64,000 nucleotides of DNA from Gyromitra esculenta (taxonomy: Eukaryota > Ascomycota > Pezizomycetes > Pezizales > Discinaceae), in NCBI GenBank assembly GCA_038503075.1, contig JBCAML010000005.1, positions 682,001-746,000 of the forward strand, read 5' to 3'. Below, in pieces: positions 41,301 through 54,079 of the stretch (position 1 is its first letter; every line of letters starts with the position of its first letter). The notes below the pieces were generated by a model. That model made no database searches. It was not told the DNA's origin and was given only the letters and a program-made list of their open reading frames with translations. The translations under genes were made by a program, and so were the position numbers.

Positions 41301-42746
41301 TTCGGCTGCACGGAAGCTGACGGTCAAGCGGTCGCAGACTTTGGCTAAGATCCGATCACCGACAGGAGATTCGTTTGCAAAGGATAAGAACCAAGATGGG
41401 AAGATTCATGCCCATGAAGCAGTCGCTGGAGGATTGGCGGAGATGTATAATCTTGTTTTCCGCGAACAGAATTTCCTCGGCGAATTCTTCCATTTGTCAT
41501 CCCAGCTACCCGCAGACTTTGCGGAACTTGTCGCTAGCTCGAAACCCGAGAGTAGGCGATTAGGAGATCTTGGCGGTATCAAGTCTGTCGATCTTGATAA
41601 AGCCAAAGGACGGATGGTGCTTGATCTTATGAGCGAGCTATTCTCGTTCTGGCTCCAGGATCTGCAGAATTTCGTCGACTGGGCAATTAAGAGCGATCCA
41701 GTACAGGTGGTGGGAGTTTTATTCGTTATCGAGGAGCGGATTGATTCTCTCGAGGAGACAAATCAGGAGTTCCTGCTGAAGACTCTACAAAAGCTGCATG
41801 ATCGGCTTGCAGGTCTATTTAGTAGATTCCTAGACGACCAAGTGAGGGCGATTGAGGAGACAAAGGTGAAAATTAAGAAAAGGAAGGGTGTTATTGCTTT
41901 TATGAAGGTGTTCCCGGTAAGAATAGCTCAGTTCTTGGTTTTTGAAAAGGTACTTTTGCTGATGGTGATTTGTAGGGGTTCTCGGTGAAAATTGAAGACA
42001 TGTTGCCGCCTGAAAGTCCCAATGAGGATGATGAGCTGGATGTAAGGGAGATGGTAAATGACGGGTACTCGAAAATTAACAAAGCCATGTTTGAATCCCT
42101 CCAGGCTATTGCAAAGGAGAGTCCAACTGTTGCCAGCCAGAGTGTGGATCCCGAGGATAAAGAACAACTGAATTATCACATCATGATGATTGAGAACATG
42201 CATCATTATCTTGAGGAAGTTGATACCAAGAATAACTCTATCCTAGTAGATTTCAAGAAGAAGGCCGACGGGGAGTTTAGGGAACATATGGGGCTCTACA
42301 TCGGCGCTGTGATTAGAAGGCCACTTGGCAAATTTTTGGTACGGATCACCCTCCCCGTACCTAATTAAGGAATGATGGGCTGACTGATTGTTTCAAAACA
42401 GGATTTCATAGAAAGCGTCGAAGTACTACAACGTTCTGGCACGGAGGACATCTCAACGCGCCACTCTCATTCCAAGCCAGTCTTCAAAAAGGTCCTCGGC
42501 AATCACGACGGCAAGGAAATCAAGCGCGGGATTGAAACATTGCGGAAACGTGTCGATAAACATTTCGGTGACTCGGATGATCCAGCGCTGTGCGCGAGGT
42601 TGCTAGAAAAAATATTCGATAGGCTAGAGGCCGAGTATATTGATGCGCATAAACGTGCGCAAAAGTTATTATTGACGGTATATAAGGATCAGGGGCTTGA
42701 GCTAGAGTTTATGGTGCAGGATGTGCAAACAGCGTTTAGAAAATAG
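38332..42746 (+). CDS. SEC3: Exocyst complex component Sec3
   Basis: Six exons fit with frame kept throughout: 38332-38482, 38568-40459, 40524-41202, 41261-41916, 41976-42338 and 42402-42746 (1,361 residues). An N-terminal PH-like Sec3 PIP2-binding domain is seen at about residues 45-190 (ESYITHCKVIED, GSFQIGKTWNLDDLQEIENY, FTVTILKPYYWQAQSSKEKD, IGFERTDID). A long disordered Ser/Pro/Arg-rich linker follows. The C-terminal two-fifths is helical with coiled-coil character and matches the Sec3 C-terminal exocyst region. Sec3 marks sites of polarised exocytosis at the plasma membrane, binding Rho/Cdc42 GTPases and PI(4,5)P2, and helps tether secretory vesicles at hyphal tips. The start is the first ATG (MADPFPRNRPPN). 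Two introns (40460-40523 and 42339-42401) are about 64 nt. Confidence 0.93.
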
Positions 42747-45334
42747 TGAGGATTTGGTTAATAGCAGTACTTTGTAGGAGAAGAGTTTTTCTTCTTGAGG
42801 ATCTGTATACTTGTGGATGACTAGGAATGAGGTATCACCAACGAAGTAAAGGATTAGGCGTTTATAAAGTGATCACTGGGATGATAATATAGCTCGCTAT
42901 CTTTAATCTGCACTATTGCTCCATCGTATATGTATGTAGTTTACATTTTGGTGGGCTTTTGGCGCGGAATTCAATTATTCTTGCCGCCTCCATAATATTA
43001 TTCCAAAATTCAAATTAGGTACTTTATGCAGGGAGGTTAACGATCTACCTATTGTTGCGTCCTGGTTGTTGAAACTATTGATATTGCGCCCTAATAAGTC
43101 TCAGGGTCTCGGTCCCTGTAGATCTCTGATAGTCAGACGGGCTTTGGAAGCCCCGAGGTTTGGGAGCTTTCTATTGGCTGAACTCCTGTATATATATTGC
43201 CTACTTTCTTTGTATCTCGTTCGCGATCCTAAGCTTAAATAATACTCGATCGTGGTCCAAAACTCCAACACTGGTTGTTGCCCCATGGCCGAGTGATATA
43301 ATGTGACTCTATTTATAAGATTTTAACCATTATCCCGAAGAATCATCCCAATATTCATTTCGTCAACAAAAGACACACGCTTTACAGCTTAAAGCCTTTA
43401 TAGCTATCCCTTACCTTTAGTGGATATGATTTAATTTTGGATCCAAAAAAATGACTCAGATACGGATTTCTCTATGGTAGTGCTTCCAATAAGGTATTTG
43501 AGGTTGAGTACAGGGAAGTAAGGATGGGCTCCACAGCCCTTGTAGCTTAACATGCTCAGTAAGTTTAGTTGTGCATCTTAATATGTACACATGCTAAAGG
43601 TGGAGTTAGTGGGACCGCCTTCCCGAAGGTACGGTGTTGATGAAAAACACAAATATGTCGAAGACGGAGTGAATGAGGTGGGGGTACTGTGTTAGGAACA
43701 GTATGAGTAAGAGTGCGAGGGGTAGTGGCCAGTTGGCTGGTGCGGTTGGGGGGTGTTTGGGTGTTTTGGTTTTAGCTGTTGATTTTGTTGTTGATTTTGT
43801 GTTTAGTGTTCTAAGAGCACCATAACCTAAGAGTTGGATGTGCCGAATGAAATAAATAAATAAATAAGCTAAAGATGGCACCCTGATGCCAAGATTTAGA
43901 AGTAGCTACACCCGTTGGTGGACGCCGTTTCTTAGTTCGCTGATGCTACTAGATCACAAACTTCCCAATTTCCAAGAAAAGGTTACATGACCTTTTGAAT
44001 GTTATTACTTGGTTTGTGGAAAGGGATATGTTCGGCAAGTTTACATACTGTACTATACTGTACCATATCTGTAATGAAACAGTAAAATACAACATTTGGT
44101 ATGGAGCTGAAAGTCAATACCTTTCTTTGGTAGGATGGGAGACTGAATTTTATCATGATCTTACTGAGAATGGTGGAAAATGTTACAACTTGTAATTTAT
44201 TGTTCTAAAGTTAAAACGGTCCCACACGGTAAACAAACAAAATTTACTGTATTTTTGTAGTGTCGAGGTAGCGTGAAAGTGAGGAATGGGACAGCCAAGC
44301 AAAACGACTCCCGAAAATTAAAATGCTACAAAGGAGAGCCAGCGTGGATCAAGAAAACGATGTTACCCGAAGAACACAGGATGTACCTGGTGATTTTGAG
44401 TAGACTACAAACAAGTCACATCAATACAACTGCCTACCTCAGCTGCCTACCTTCACCGAATCGACGAATGAGAAAGTCTAGAGTGTCACTACAGTGCCAT
44501 GAAGCAGGACCTAAGACACATCCTACTTCCTAGCGTATGTCAGGATGAGAGTACAGAGAGAATTGTTTGGCAATAGAGGATGCCTGAGCATGATAAGTCT
44601 GCGATAAACAGAGAAAGGGGTGGAGTGGAGTACGTGATCAAATTGTGGAAAATTTTCAAGGAGTAGAGACGAGAAAAGGAAGACGAAGAAATTGTGTACA
44701 AGGATCGGGATGCGATGAGAGGGTGAAGAGAGTTAAAGCAGGATGAAGAGAGAGAACGAATTAGTGAAGAAACGCTGGCGTTCAGAGGGTATAGAGAGTA
44801 ACAGAGAGGAAATGCGGTAGTTTTTGTTTATTGTTTATGATTTTTGTTTTGTTTTGTTTTGGTTTGAATGCGGATTGTGGTTTTCGTTGGGTTTTATGTT
44901 TATTTTAGTTGGGAAGCGGACTATATGGTCGAGAAGATATAAATAGGGAGGTGTGGAGGGGTTAAAGCGATGTATGTATTGTCATAGCTTAGGTGCTAGT
45001 TACAGTTAATGAGTAAAACAAAAAAACAGAACTGTACTTTTGCAGCCCTTGCAAGTTACTGATCCTGGATTGGGGAGGAGAAGCACGCATTGATTTAGAA
45101 ACTATGTTATCTAGCTAATTACAGACCCCAAGTATCACGCTCCAACACATAACACAATATTTCCAACCCAAAGATCACAACGACACTACGAACACAAGAT
45201 AATCGTTTAGAGAGAAAGAAAGAAAGAAAGAAATTGATGCCTAGCCTATAGCTACATCTTCAACTATCAAACTAAAGAAAAACACCTTTTTCGAAATCCC
45301 CAACCTTCCCCGTATATGCCTTACATCAACCCGC
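42747..45334. other. Gene-poor spacer between SEC3 and NUP145
   Basis: Contains a family A solo LTR (43067-43270). A minus-strand open frame at 43606-43881 begins MPSLAYLFIYFIRHIQLLGY and has a second hydrophobic stretch, but there is no other support. A purine-rich stretch at 44540-44830 is followed by a T/G-rich segment and a TATA-like GATATAAATAG near 44936. An (AAAG)n tract lies at about 45214-45231. Confidence 0.5.
43067..43270 (+). mobile_element. Solo LTR, family A (copy 2)
   Basis: A 204-bp segment begins TGTTGAAACTATTG and ends CTCCAACA. It is flanked exactly by the direct repeat CTGGT (43062-43066 and 43271-43275), a 5-bp target-site duplication. It matches the copy at 29236-29422 over most of its length, with several C-to-T or G-to-A differences and a short indel around 43138-43160. 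No internal retrotransposon sequence is present. Intact target-site repeats show a real insertion rather than a duplicated genomic fragment. Confidence 0.9.
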
Positions 45335-48300
45335 TTAACGAACCTCCTGCAATTTTGCCTTGTAATATGAATGACTGAGATACATAGTCTTCCGAAGGTA
45401 CTGATCCTCTGTTAAAGGTAGCTCTAGTACTTTACCCGCATCATCGAGCATCTCGCCACTCTTCAGCACCCATGAACCAACGACACCAGCCATCTCCCTG
45501 ATGGCAACATTTTGCAAGAAAAGTTTCCTATCCGCGCTCTTCAAACTGGACAGCAGCCTTCTCGCAACATTTACTACACCATTTTGTTTTGGCAAACCCT
45601 TCTGCTCAGTTTTCACAACTACAGCATTCCTAGCTGTAGGCCTGCCGCCTTGCACGAATTCTACAAGAGTGATGTAATCAAGATAGACCTGCCCGCCCCA
45701 TTTCCAGCTTTCTACCAAATCCACGTCTTCGAACTTCGCCAGGATGGCCTTGAGTTGTTCTAAGTCGCCCGAGATGACGGCTTCAGGAGCAACTTGCTGG
45801 ATGATGGTTTTGTGTGCTTCAGTCCAGGCCTGGGCAGAAAGCAGATATTCGGCTTCGGTGAGATATTCTCCGGAATGACGGGCTTTAAGAGCCTTTGTAG
45901 AACCATTTGTTAGCCATTATCATATACGCAATTGCAGAGGACAGGCAAAACTCACCCTGGCCTCAAAGATCCATGCCTTAGGAATTAAGAGCGTCTTCTC
46001 TAAAAACTCGAGCTTCTTGGAGATTTCAGGTCCTTCTGCATCCTCCAGCTCATCTAAATGTCGTCCCAAAATATTCCTAGCAGATGTCTCTCTACTATCC
46101 GTATCTTCCAAGTGCAACACTACAAAGATCGCCCACTCCCACAAACCAGCGGCTTCCAAAGCTCCCGCGAAATCCACAGTGACCTGATCCGCCATACTTC
46201 CAGCCGCGAAGCTCTCTGTACCATCTTCCCGTTCATCCAACCTTCTTCCACTGAAGTCTCTAATCCCTTTCTTAGCAAGCATTGTCCTCAGCTGCCAGCT
46301 CATCCTGATATCGAGGTTGCTGGCTCCTACGCTCTTTGGTGAGAGTACGTCTTCTAGTGGAACGGTTTGCTCGGCATAGAGTCGCAACAATCCCCAGAGG
46401 ATATCAAGCGTGCTATCATCGAGGGGACTAGAAGCGTCGTAATACCAAGGGAGCGGAGCCGGTATACTCTCGGGCCATCTCCTCATCTCCTCTTCGTATT
46501 CGAGCACGGCTTTACCGATACCATCTTCTTCGGAACAACCGTACCACAACTTCAATCCAAGGCTGCGTTTCCAGTCGAGGCCAAACCTTTCTGGAAGAAA
46601 AAACTCAGGAGCAGCATCTTCTGTGGGCCCTCTCACACCCTCAGAAAAAGCGGTGTTCCCAGAAAGCAGTTCGTACAGGGCCCTAATAGCCACTGCAACT
46701 TCTGCAAGGACGCCTTTTTTCCTCCACTCGTCAATCTGTCTCTTAATTAACTCCCTAGATATGATGTCGCCACCAATCATCGGAATTAAGCTTGAAAGCC
46801 TGTAATCACCAGCTTTGAGTAACTCATCACAAGCTTGTTCGACACGATGTGCTGTCAAATGAGCAAAAGCGACCTCCTCAGGCGTGTTGGCGGAGTCTAC
46901 GTGTTTATCGGCATCAACTTCAACAAGTGATTCCAGGAATTTCGACAATTTCTCTTTACGGCATTTTTCGTGCATATAGTCCATAAGCGCATCCGTCTTT
47001 TCTTCGAAATAGGGCTTCTCGCTGATCGGGTCGAAGAGGACACTTGCAAGGGACCAGACATTTTTCTCGTGCTGATTCGCCGGGCTTTGGGTCCAAGAAA
47101 GCTCTGCGAAGCTTAGGAAGGAAGTGTCTTGTCCGATCTTAGCGACTGGGACACCGTATTCATCAAGTTCAACTTCGGTCGCCCCAAGTTGGAGTTCTAA
47201 GGGCTTAAGAGCTCCCTCCGATTCAAGATTCTGTTTTGAATTAGTAAGCTTAACACTAAGATTTTCTACCGAGTACTAGGGAAGCCAACCTGAGCGAAAA
47301 ATTTTAATTTTGCAGCCTTCAAAGCATCATTACCCTTCTTCCTGCTTTCTCTCAGCCCTTTCAACTCCCCCACGAAAATAATAGACCCATCATTTCCCCA
47401 AGCTGGCCTGACGGCTCTTCGCCAAGCTCGGTCCAACGCATCCACGTCGCCAGTGCCGCTCTTTTTCGCAGTTGATGTTCGTTTCGATCGTGTAGAAGCG
47501 CCTGGAGACTACAAAGAACCCACAAAATGTTTTCAGCGATTTAATTCAACCTAAGCTTACATGATTGTGGTGCTTGATTGCCTTTTAAAAAATTACAGGG
47601 GTGTGCTAGAAAACAAAAAAAAGAACAAAAGAAATTAGAAATAAAAGGGCAGAGACAGCTTATACCTCAAACTGTACCCATGCTGAAGATTTTCCACTCC
47701 CCTTTTTCGCACTCCCATTTGTCGTAGTAGAACCACCATAAAGATCATCCGCAAGATCTAACATTCCGTAATTCAAAGGCTCCATTTTTTTCATCGGACT
47801 AGTTCTCTCAGACTTGGAAGGAGAGAAGAAGTTTGTCCCGCCAAATCTCTTCTTCACGGGGCTGATCGTCGCGTTCAACTGTTCAGTCCAATCTCTCCCT
47901 ATAGGTAAAGCCCTTGGAGTATCCTGTGTGATCCCTCCACTTAACGGACTCTTGATAACAAAGTCCGTAGGGAAAATAGCTTCTATAGTATCATCCCCTT
48001 CATCTTCTTCAATAACAACCGTCAGATCGTGAGCAGTCTCATCTTCTTCGACTTCTTCCTCCGAAGCAGGCTCCGCAGGCTCGTCTATCTCTTCGACGCT
48101 ACCCACGGAGCCTTCCCCTAAAAAAGACTCCACGGTCATTGTAGTATCACCCTCCTCCTCACCCTCCTCCTCCTCAATCGCCGACTCCTCTTCGTAAGTA
48201 TCATATGTCGTCTCAGCTTGAGATCCTCCTAAAAAAGAGCCCAGAAAACTATCATTACGTGAATTTCTCGAGGCCGCTTTGAATTGGAAAGTGTCGTCAA

Positions 48301-51300
48301 ATTCACCAGTGGTATCCATGCCGCTCACATCCGCGTCGGAAGCGTCCATGGTATCTTGAGTAAAATACGACGAAGAAGTAATACCGCTCCTTGCTGTTGT
48401 TGGGGTCTCGCTTGTTGGGAGGCGGCCTCCCAAATAGGACTCGTCATACGTAACATCGCCGTCCTCATCCTCATCCTCATCACTCTCAACTAACCCATAA
48501 GTCGTGAAATGCTGCACTTTGAAGATCCAAATGCCTTCATTAGCCAGATAGTCAATGAAATCGGTGTCCTTGATGGCCCTTAGTCTACGGATATGGGTGA
48601 TATATCTAGGGTGCTCGGGATCTGTGATCTTGCCACGTTGATTCTTGGAGACGGGGAAACAATCCTCTAAAGTGATTGTTGCGGGGACATTGAGACCTTT
48701 GCCTGCGTGTGGCTTGTCCATAGTCTCAGGATAAACAGTGCAAACCCGTTCGTCGAAAATGACAACGTTACCCGGAATCTGATCGATATCCTCAAAGCCG
48801 GTGAGATCAACAGGGTTGTCGAATCGTACTTGTCCGAATCCACGACGCCCAACAGTCAACCCAATTACTCTCTTCTGTTGTTCTTTAGGCATGGTCTTCA
48901 GTTTCTGGGCACTAGGAACCATCCAGTAACTCCCATAAGACTTGTTCTCCTTGGGCTGTTCAACAACAGCAAGGGCGGTGCTAGATTCAGGCAGGATATC
49001 GGGCGCACCAGAGACAGCGCCATTTATTAAACCATCAACATTACTCCTCCGTCCATTGGCAGGACTTCTCAAGTATCCCATCTCCTCAGCAGACGGTGTT
49101 GGACCAATAGTCTCTCTTGAAGACTGGGCACTAAAGAAATTGGTGTTGCTCTCCTTATTGCTCGCGACATCAAAGCTAACAGTCTTCTTCAGAATGCCCT
49201 TAGTACCATTTCCTTTCATGTTCTCGTTATTCATAACATCCTTCCTCAAGTCCTGACCGCCGGAAAACAGATCTTGATCCCTAATTTTCTTATCAATTAC
49301 CAATTTTTTCAAATTAGCAACACGAGCACCAGTACCAGGCGTGAAGGCCCCTGAACTCAATACGGAATCATCGCTGTCGAAAAGATGAAGTTTGTTATTT
49401 GCAGAAAATGAACGACCAAGACTTGTTCCTGCACCAAGGGCTGTGTTCGTGGATGTAGATGCAGCAAAAGGAGAACCAGTTCTTGAGAAACTACTACCGA
49501 GACGGGGTTGTAGAGTAGGTTGTCTGGGGGCAATTTTGTAGTGAGGAATCTGGGCAGCCTTCTTAGTCTGGACACTTGCACTGAGAGGAGTGGCAATTGG
49601 GCCCATCGCAGGAGTCGGGTAATTGCTCATTGACGTCATGAGGGAATTGCCGTATGGAGAGTCATGGATTGATGTGGTAAACTGCTGTTGCTGTTGCTGC
49701 TGTTGCTGTTGTTGTCCCTGTTGATGTTGATTGAAGGAATTAAACAAGCTATTGCCTATTTGCTGTGAGGATTGCTGTTGACCATTACCAAACAGGCCTC
49801 CACTAGGCGTGGCACTAATAGAGGTATTCAATCCGCTGCCAAAAAGGCCACCGCCGGTATTCTGCGTCGGGGCTGCGGCGTTATTGTTGAAAAGGCCCCC
49901 ACCAGCTGGCTTATTTAACGTGTTGCCAAATAAACCACCGCCAGAGTTCCCTGTGTTTTGCTGATTCCCAAATAATCCCCCTCCAGTATTCGCGGTCGGC
50001 TGGGCATTTCCGAATAATCCTCCAGAATTTGTTTGGGGCGCAGGATTGTTTCCAAATAGCCCACCTGTCGGTTGTGTGGTCGTGGTAGTTGCTCCGAAAG
50101 GCTTGTTTTGGTTCGCGAATAGGCCACCTGCGTTCTGCTGTTGGCCACCCCCGAATAGACCACCTTGGGTTGCTGCGTTGTTGGTCGTGGTATTTGTACC
50201 AAAAGCACCACCGAACGCAGGTTTGTTCTGCTGCGGTTGCTGATTGCCACCGAAAGCGCCAAATCCAGATGCAGGCTGGTTCTGAGCAGGGTTAGCCCCA
50301 AACGCTCCAGCACCACCAAAAGTATTGGCAGGTTGTTGAGCTCCAAAATTATTCGCGGCAGGCTGCTGTGCATTTTGATTGTTTCCAAATAGTCCACCAC
50401 CTGTGTTACCACCGAATGCACCACCAGTTGGAACTGTTGTACCAAATCCTGTCGCGGGTGTATTACTAAATGCGAAAGGTTTTGCTTGATTGTTCTGGTT
50501 AGCCTGATTGTTACCAAACAAGCCACCGCCACCACCATTATTTGCATTTGCTCCAAATCCCGTAGTTGCAGTAGGATTTCCAAAAGCGCCAGCAGTACCA
50601 GCATTGTTGTTTGTCCCAAATAACCCTCCACCACCAGCAGCTGTTGTACCGGTGTTGCCGAAAAGGCCACCTGTAGCAGGGGGCTTCTGAGCTCCAAACA
50701 AACCGCCTGCAGCAGTATTGGTGTTGCCTCCGAACGCATTATTTGCCGGTTGGACTCCAAATGCTGTGGTAGTAGTGTTGTTGTTGTTGCCACCGAATAG
50801 ACCGCCACCGCCACCAGTAGTAGCAGTATTGCCTGCACCGAAAGCCCCAGTGTTGGTAGCGTTGGCAAAATTCCCACCAAATCCTGTCCCACCAAATGCA
50901 CCACCGCCCTCATTACCGTATCTTCGGCCTTGGGCGTAATCTTGCAGTCTTAATTCCTAAAAGTAGATAAGTATCTCGATCACGAATATATACAGATAGC
51001 AAATACCAATAACTTACTTCGAGTGAGAACTTCGAATAGGCGGGCATAAACGCAATGGTCTGGAAATGGTTTGTAGTGTTTCCTTGCGCTTCTTTTTCTG
51101 TATAAGCCTGATAAGGTGGGTTGGTAGTTCCTGCAACAGGGGCCTGGTTATTAGCACCACCAAAGCCTCCTAGGCCAGTGTTACCTCCAGTGTTGCCAAA
51201 AGCTCCGCCGGTTTGGGCTCCAGCGGTGCCAAATAGCCCTCCAGTTGTCCCAGCAGTAGTAGTAGCAGCTCCGAACGGTGGTTTAGGGTTTCCAAACAGT

Positions 51301-52305
51301 CCTCCACCTCCGGAGGCAGCAGCATTATTCCCACCAAATACGTTGGAGGGTTGTTGCTGAGCTCCAAATCCAAATCCACCACCGCCACCGCCGCTAGGGT
51401 TAGAGTTCGCAGCTGTGTTGCCGAAGAGTCCACCACCACCTGCTGCCGGCGTGCTGCTAGTTCCACCAAATGGGGGTTTTGCGCCAAATGGGGATGCTGT
51501 ATTATTGTTCACTCCAAAGCCTAGAGAACAAATGGATATGTTAGAAGGTATTCCGTGCATATTAGATTAACAAAACTATATGGCCGCAACGAATAATGTA
51601 ATGACTTAGTTTGACGATATTAAGTCAAAACCGCGAATACGTGTAGGGATATAACGATATTTAAGCATCTCACGAAGCATTCTTAGATGAGTCACAGAAT
51701 AGGAAATCAAAGAGACCACATTAGGGGAAACAAGCAAATCTTGCATGTACAAAAGGAGACAATGATTGCGACGACGGCGATGATGATAAAACGGATTTCT
51801 GGAAGTACCTCCACTGGGTGCACCGAAACCGGTGTTTGCTGCACCAAAAGCGCTTGGTGCATTCTGATTCTGCTGACCGAACCCTCCAGTGTTGCCAAAG
51901 CCTGGAGAGAAACACAAGTGAGCGGATTAGTCGACTTTGTGTTTGTAGGAATAAGAATACGGATTGCAAATCATCATCGCTATCGCCAGCAACCATCGTT
52001 CACCACGCTCCTTTCGTAAAGATCACGACGCGCCCCATTCGCATCACGTCTTCCAAAGCAGGATCTCAAACAACAGAACTGTAAGGCACCAAGCAGCCTT
52101 CCGAACTGTGCACAGGGAGCGAAAAATAGAAAGGCGAATATAATAGAGCCAACGTACCTGAAGGCGTTGGCTGGCCGAATCCTCCTCCAGCACCGAAAAC
52201 ACTTGAATTTCCTGGTTGGTTGTTATTATTATTGTTGTTGGTACCAAATCCACCTCCAGCACCGAATCCCCCGGTGCCCCCAGTATTGTTGCTGAACAAA
52301 CTCAT
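45335..52305 (-). CDS. NUP145: Nup98-Nup96 precursor nucleoporin (Nup145 type)
   Basis: Seven minus-strand exons join in frame: 52305-52158, 51901-51809, 51520-51018, 50956-47666, 47508-47290, 47230-45956 and 45892-45335 (2,028 residues). The first part is an FG/GLFG repeat domain. A GLEBS motif (about residues 210-263: NPPYQAYTEKEA, FQTIAFMPAYSKFSLE, ELRLQDYAQGRRYGN) spans intron 3 and should bind Gle2/Rae1. More GLFG repeats and a poly-Gln run near 49690-49715 follow. The autoproteolytic domain (SYGSYWMVPS, RGFGQVRFDNPVDLTGFEDI) ends at VQHF/TTYGL, so cleavage is expected between Phe1065 and Thr1066. The C-terminal 963 residues are the Nup96/Nup145C scaffold, which joins the Y-shaped (Nup84/107) complex. 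The gene is divergent from CDC31. Confidence 0.95.
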
Positions 52306-53023
52306 GCTGTCGGCAAATTGCGACGCTCGTTGATTTTTTTGTAGACTTTCCCTTTTGCTTGTAGATGTTGCGTCACGTAGCCTTGGAGGGGTTGGGACTA
52401 ACGCCGCGCGAAAGGAGACGCGCTTTAAGTAGAGCTGTCGCTCGTCTCAGGGAAATGGTTTTTCTGAAAAGGAACGAAAGCCGATGCTATGGAAAGAGCG
52501 AACTTGAGAGAGCAAGAAAGGAAGCGGAATAACAGGGCAGGGAGAGGACGAAGATAATATACGCTGCTGGGGGATGTGTGTTGGTGGGCGACGGGGAAGG
52601 ATGGGAAGCAGAGAAGGGAGGGCTGTCACATCCGCACCAAGGAAAAGGCGATTGTGAGCTGACTCATCGAAGCCTGGTTTCGTTAAGACTCACATCTACG
52701 CATAGGCTACGTTCCAGCAATGACTAATTGACCCCAGCGCAGCAGCAAGACACAGATATCACAAAATAACACTTGACAAGTCAGAGCTTTTAAAAATATC
52801 GTAAGGAAGGTGTCGTTCCTCCAATCAGTTGTCTTCCAGCTTCGTGTCGAGACCAATCTATTCCCAGCGCAACCTTGCTTGTATAACGACGACCGTTTCA
52901 CCGAGTCACCTGACCACTCCGAGGCGCGTCTGTCATCATCCCACTACACAAACACGTTCCCCCGTAAATATACACTGTTTTCAAAATATATACCTCAGCA
53001 AAACTAAAATCCACAACGTTTCT
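52306..53023. promoter_or_regulatory. Shared divergent promoter region NUP145 / CDC31
   Basis: 718 bp separate the two ATGs, which point away from each other. No TATA box or known operator was convincing. The short open frames here have no motif. Confidence 0.6.
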
Positions 53024-54079
53024 ATGTCCATGTTCGCTCAAAGCGCAAATAGTGGTGGCCGCCAGGCACCCCCACCTGCAAGTTCACGCACTCGCCGTGT
53101 TATAAACCGGCAGTCTCCTCCTCCTGCTGCTGGGCCATCAACTGGGGTTGGTCTAGGCACATCTACTCTAGGTGGGACTGGATTATTCGGAAATATGGGA
53201 GGCAGGGACAAACCTAGTTACTCGCAACAGCGAGCCGGTACAGAGCAGCAGCGCGAGAGAGAACGAGAACATCTACGGGAACAGCAACAGCAACAGCAAC
53301 ACACGGGGACGAGTGGAATAATGGAACTCAGTGAAGAACAGAAAGCCGAGATAAACGAGGCAGTAAGTAGACCCTTATGTGTCATGTGTAACTCTCGTAT
53401 ACCAACGGTTTATCGAATATCGACTAATAAGTTTTATCATTAGTTCCATCTCTTCGACCTCGATAAAGATAGAATGATCGATTACCATGAACTCAAAGTC
53501 CGCCTTCCATCCCTCATTTGATATATGAGTTCTTGTCCACTAACTCCTATACCTTCAGGTAGCAATGAAAGCCCTAGGTTTCGATGTCTCCAAATCCGAG
53601 CTTCTCCACATACTCCGAGACTATGGCGTAACTGCCACTATGCAAAAACCCACCCCCAATCAGCCCAATCAGCAACCTAGTAGACTCTACATAACCCAAG
53701 AAGCCTTCGTTAACATCATGACTAAGAAAATCCTAGAAAGGGATCCGCTAGATGAGATTCTGCGGGCTTTTGATCTCTTCGCAGGTGTTGGAGGCAGTGG
53801 CGGGGCTGATGGGCAAGAAGCTAAGATTGCAATTGATGACTTGAGAAGGGTCGCGAAAGAACTGGGGGAGACGCTAGAGGAGGAAGAGCTGAGAGCTATG
53901 ATTGAGGAATTTGATATTGATAATGATGGCATGAGTATGTCCATCGCCCTTTGTTCTAATATACTTGGTTGAGGTAGCAGCATTAAGATTATCCGAGGGT
54001 GTAATTACTGACAGTAGTCCTGCATTAAAAAAAAATAGTCAACAGAGAAGAATTCATCGCCATCTGCAGAGGCGATTAA
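53024..54079 (+). CDS. CDC31: Centrin Cdc31 with a long N-terminal extension
   Basis: Four exons, 53024-53362, 53444-53497, 53559-53934 and 54039-54079, give 269 residues. EF-hand 1 (FHLFDLDKDRMIDYHELK) and EF-hand 4 (EEFDIDNDGMINREEF) have complete calcium ligands; hands 2 and 3 are degenerate, and hand 3 carries a Gly-rich insert (GVGGSGGADG). LSEEQKAEINEA and VAMKALGFDVSKSELLHILRDY are typical centrin. Centrin is needed for spindle pole body duplication and, in yeast, is part of the TREX-2 mRNA export complex at the pore. The first 100 residues are disordered, Pro-, Arg- and Gln-rich, and include GGTGLFGNMGG (GLFG at residues 53-56). Intron 2 starts with the weak donor GTCCGC but has a good CTAAC branch site. 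A start at Met3 is equally possible. Confidence 0.93.

Noticed and set aside
50508..51360. Plus-strand Pro-rich open frames within the nucleoporin region
   Set aside because: They are reverse reading of GLFG/FG repeats of NUP145.
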